The notes under the pieces were generated by a model that had not been told where the DNA came from, ran no database searches, and was given only the letters and a program-made list of their open reading frames with translations. From assembly GCA_027056215.1 (NCBI GenBank), contig JALULO010000282.1, positions 1 to 5,503 on the forward strand: DNA of 5,503 nt, given 5' to 3'. The position numbers and the translations under genes are program-made. The DNA comes from Campylobacterales bacterium (GTDB lineage: Bacteria > Campylobacterota > Campylobacteria > Campylobacterales > QNZT01). This document shows, piece by piece, positions 5,406 through 5,503 of the stretch; position 1 is the first letter of the stretch, and the number at the start of each line of letters is the position of its first letter.

Positions 5406-5503
5406 GAACGACCTTTACCTCTTTATGATTTTTTGGTAACAAAATCACGATGTATGGATTGGTAAGAGCCATGGTAACAATTTCATCAAGAGAAGGTTTT
5501 TTA
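5398..5503 (-). CDS. 3' end of an unidentified convergent gene (partial)
   Basis: An open frame enters from the right edge on the minus strand and gives the last 34 residues of a protein, including PSLDEIVTMALTNPYIVILL, then PKNHKEVKVVQE and a TAG stop. The mix of an amphipathic helix (SLDEIVTMAL), a short hydrophobic strand (YIVILLP) and a charged end looks like real protein and fits the convergent hairpin at its stop. It is too short for a family assignment. Its start lies outside the window. Confidence 0.6.
   Translation of the reverse strand, partial: KKPSLDEIVTMALTNPYIVILLPKNHKEVKVVQE

Noticed and set aside
1..5503. CRISPR array, tRNA, rRNA, insertion sequence or attachment site
   Set aside because: No regularly spaced direct repeats, cloverleaf sequence, transposase motifs or terminal inverted repeats were found on either strand by reading.

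Overview
The window looks like the chromosome of an AT-rich bacterium of the Campylobacterota (epsilonproteobacteria), probably a free-living Sulfurimonas/Sulfurovum-type organism rather than an enteric one. This is inferred from three things: the lineage-type N-terminus of the YebC protein (MGRAFEYRRA...), the UPF0323-type lipoprotein beside a glutathionylspermidine-synthase-like ATP-grasp protein (a pairing I recall from Campylobacter), and T-rich promoters with a recognisable -10 but no clear -35. No mobile element, CRISPR array, tRNA or rRNA was found.

Layout: (1) 90-440 (+) is a small secreted protein of unknown function, ending at a 13-bp hairpin shared with the convergent yebC. (2) 499-2253 (-) carries three genes read right to left: a small CopD-like four-helix membrane protein whose start codon appears to be non-standard, an unrecognised membrane protein, and the YebC/PmpR-family factor. 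Each has its own plausible promoter. (3) 2382-5389 (+) is a tight three-gene operon: purT (formate-dependent GAR transformylase), a UPF0323 lipoprotein that overlaps it by ATGA, and a YgiC-like ATP-grasp protein 3 nt further on. (4) 5398-5503 (-) is the 3' end of an unidentified gene converging on the operon. A perfect 10-bp hairpin covers both stop codons there.

The most interesting part is the lipoprotein/ATP-grasp pair. Its architecture resembles, from memory, the E. coli pairs YgiB-YgiC and YjfM-YjfC: a lipoprotein with a glycine-rich middle and a basic C-terminus ending in Gly-Gly, followed by an enzyme whose relatives activate a C-terminal glycine carboxylate. This suggests, without proof, that the lipoprotein tail is the enzyme's substrate. 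The GGA-GGC codons of that tail also form the Shine-Dalgarno of the enzyme gene, which is a competing explanation for the Gly-Gly ending. The second notable item is the CopD-like gene. Its promoter, Shine-Dalgarno and first membrane helix all point to translation from an AUU or AUC codon, with no ATG, GTG or TTG available there.

All assignments rest on reading motifs by eye; no similarity search was possible. Gene boundaries of the five larger genes are firm. Promoter calls are tentative.
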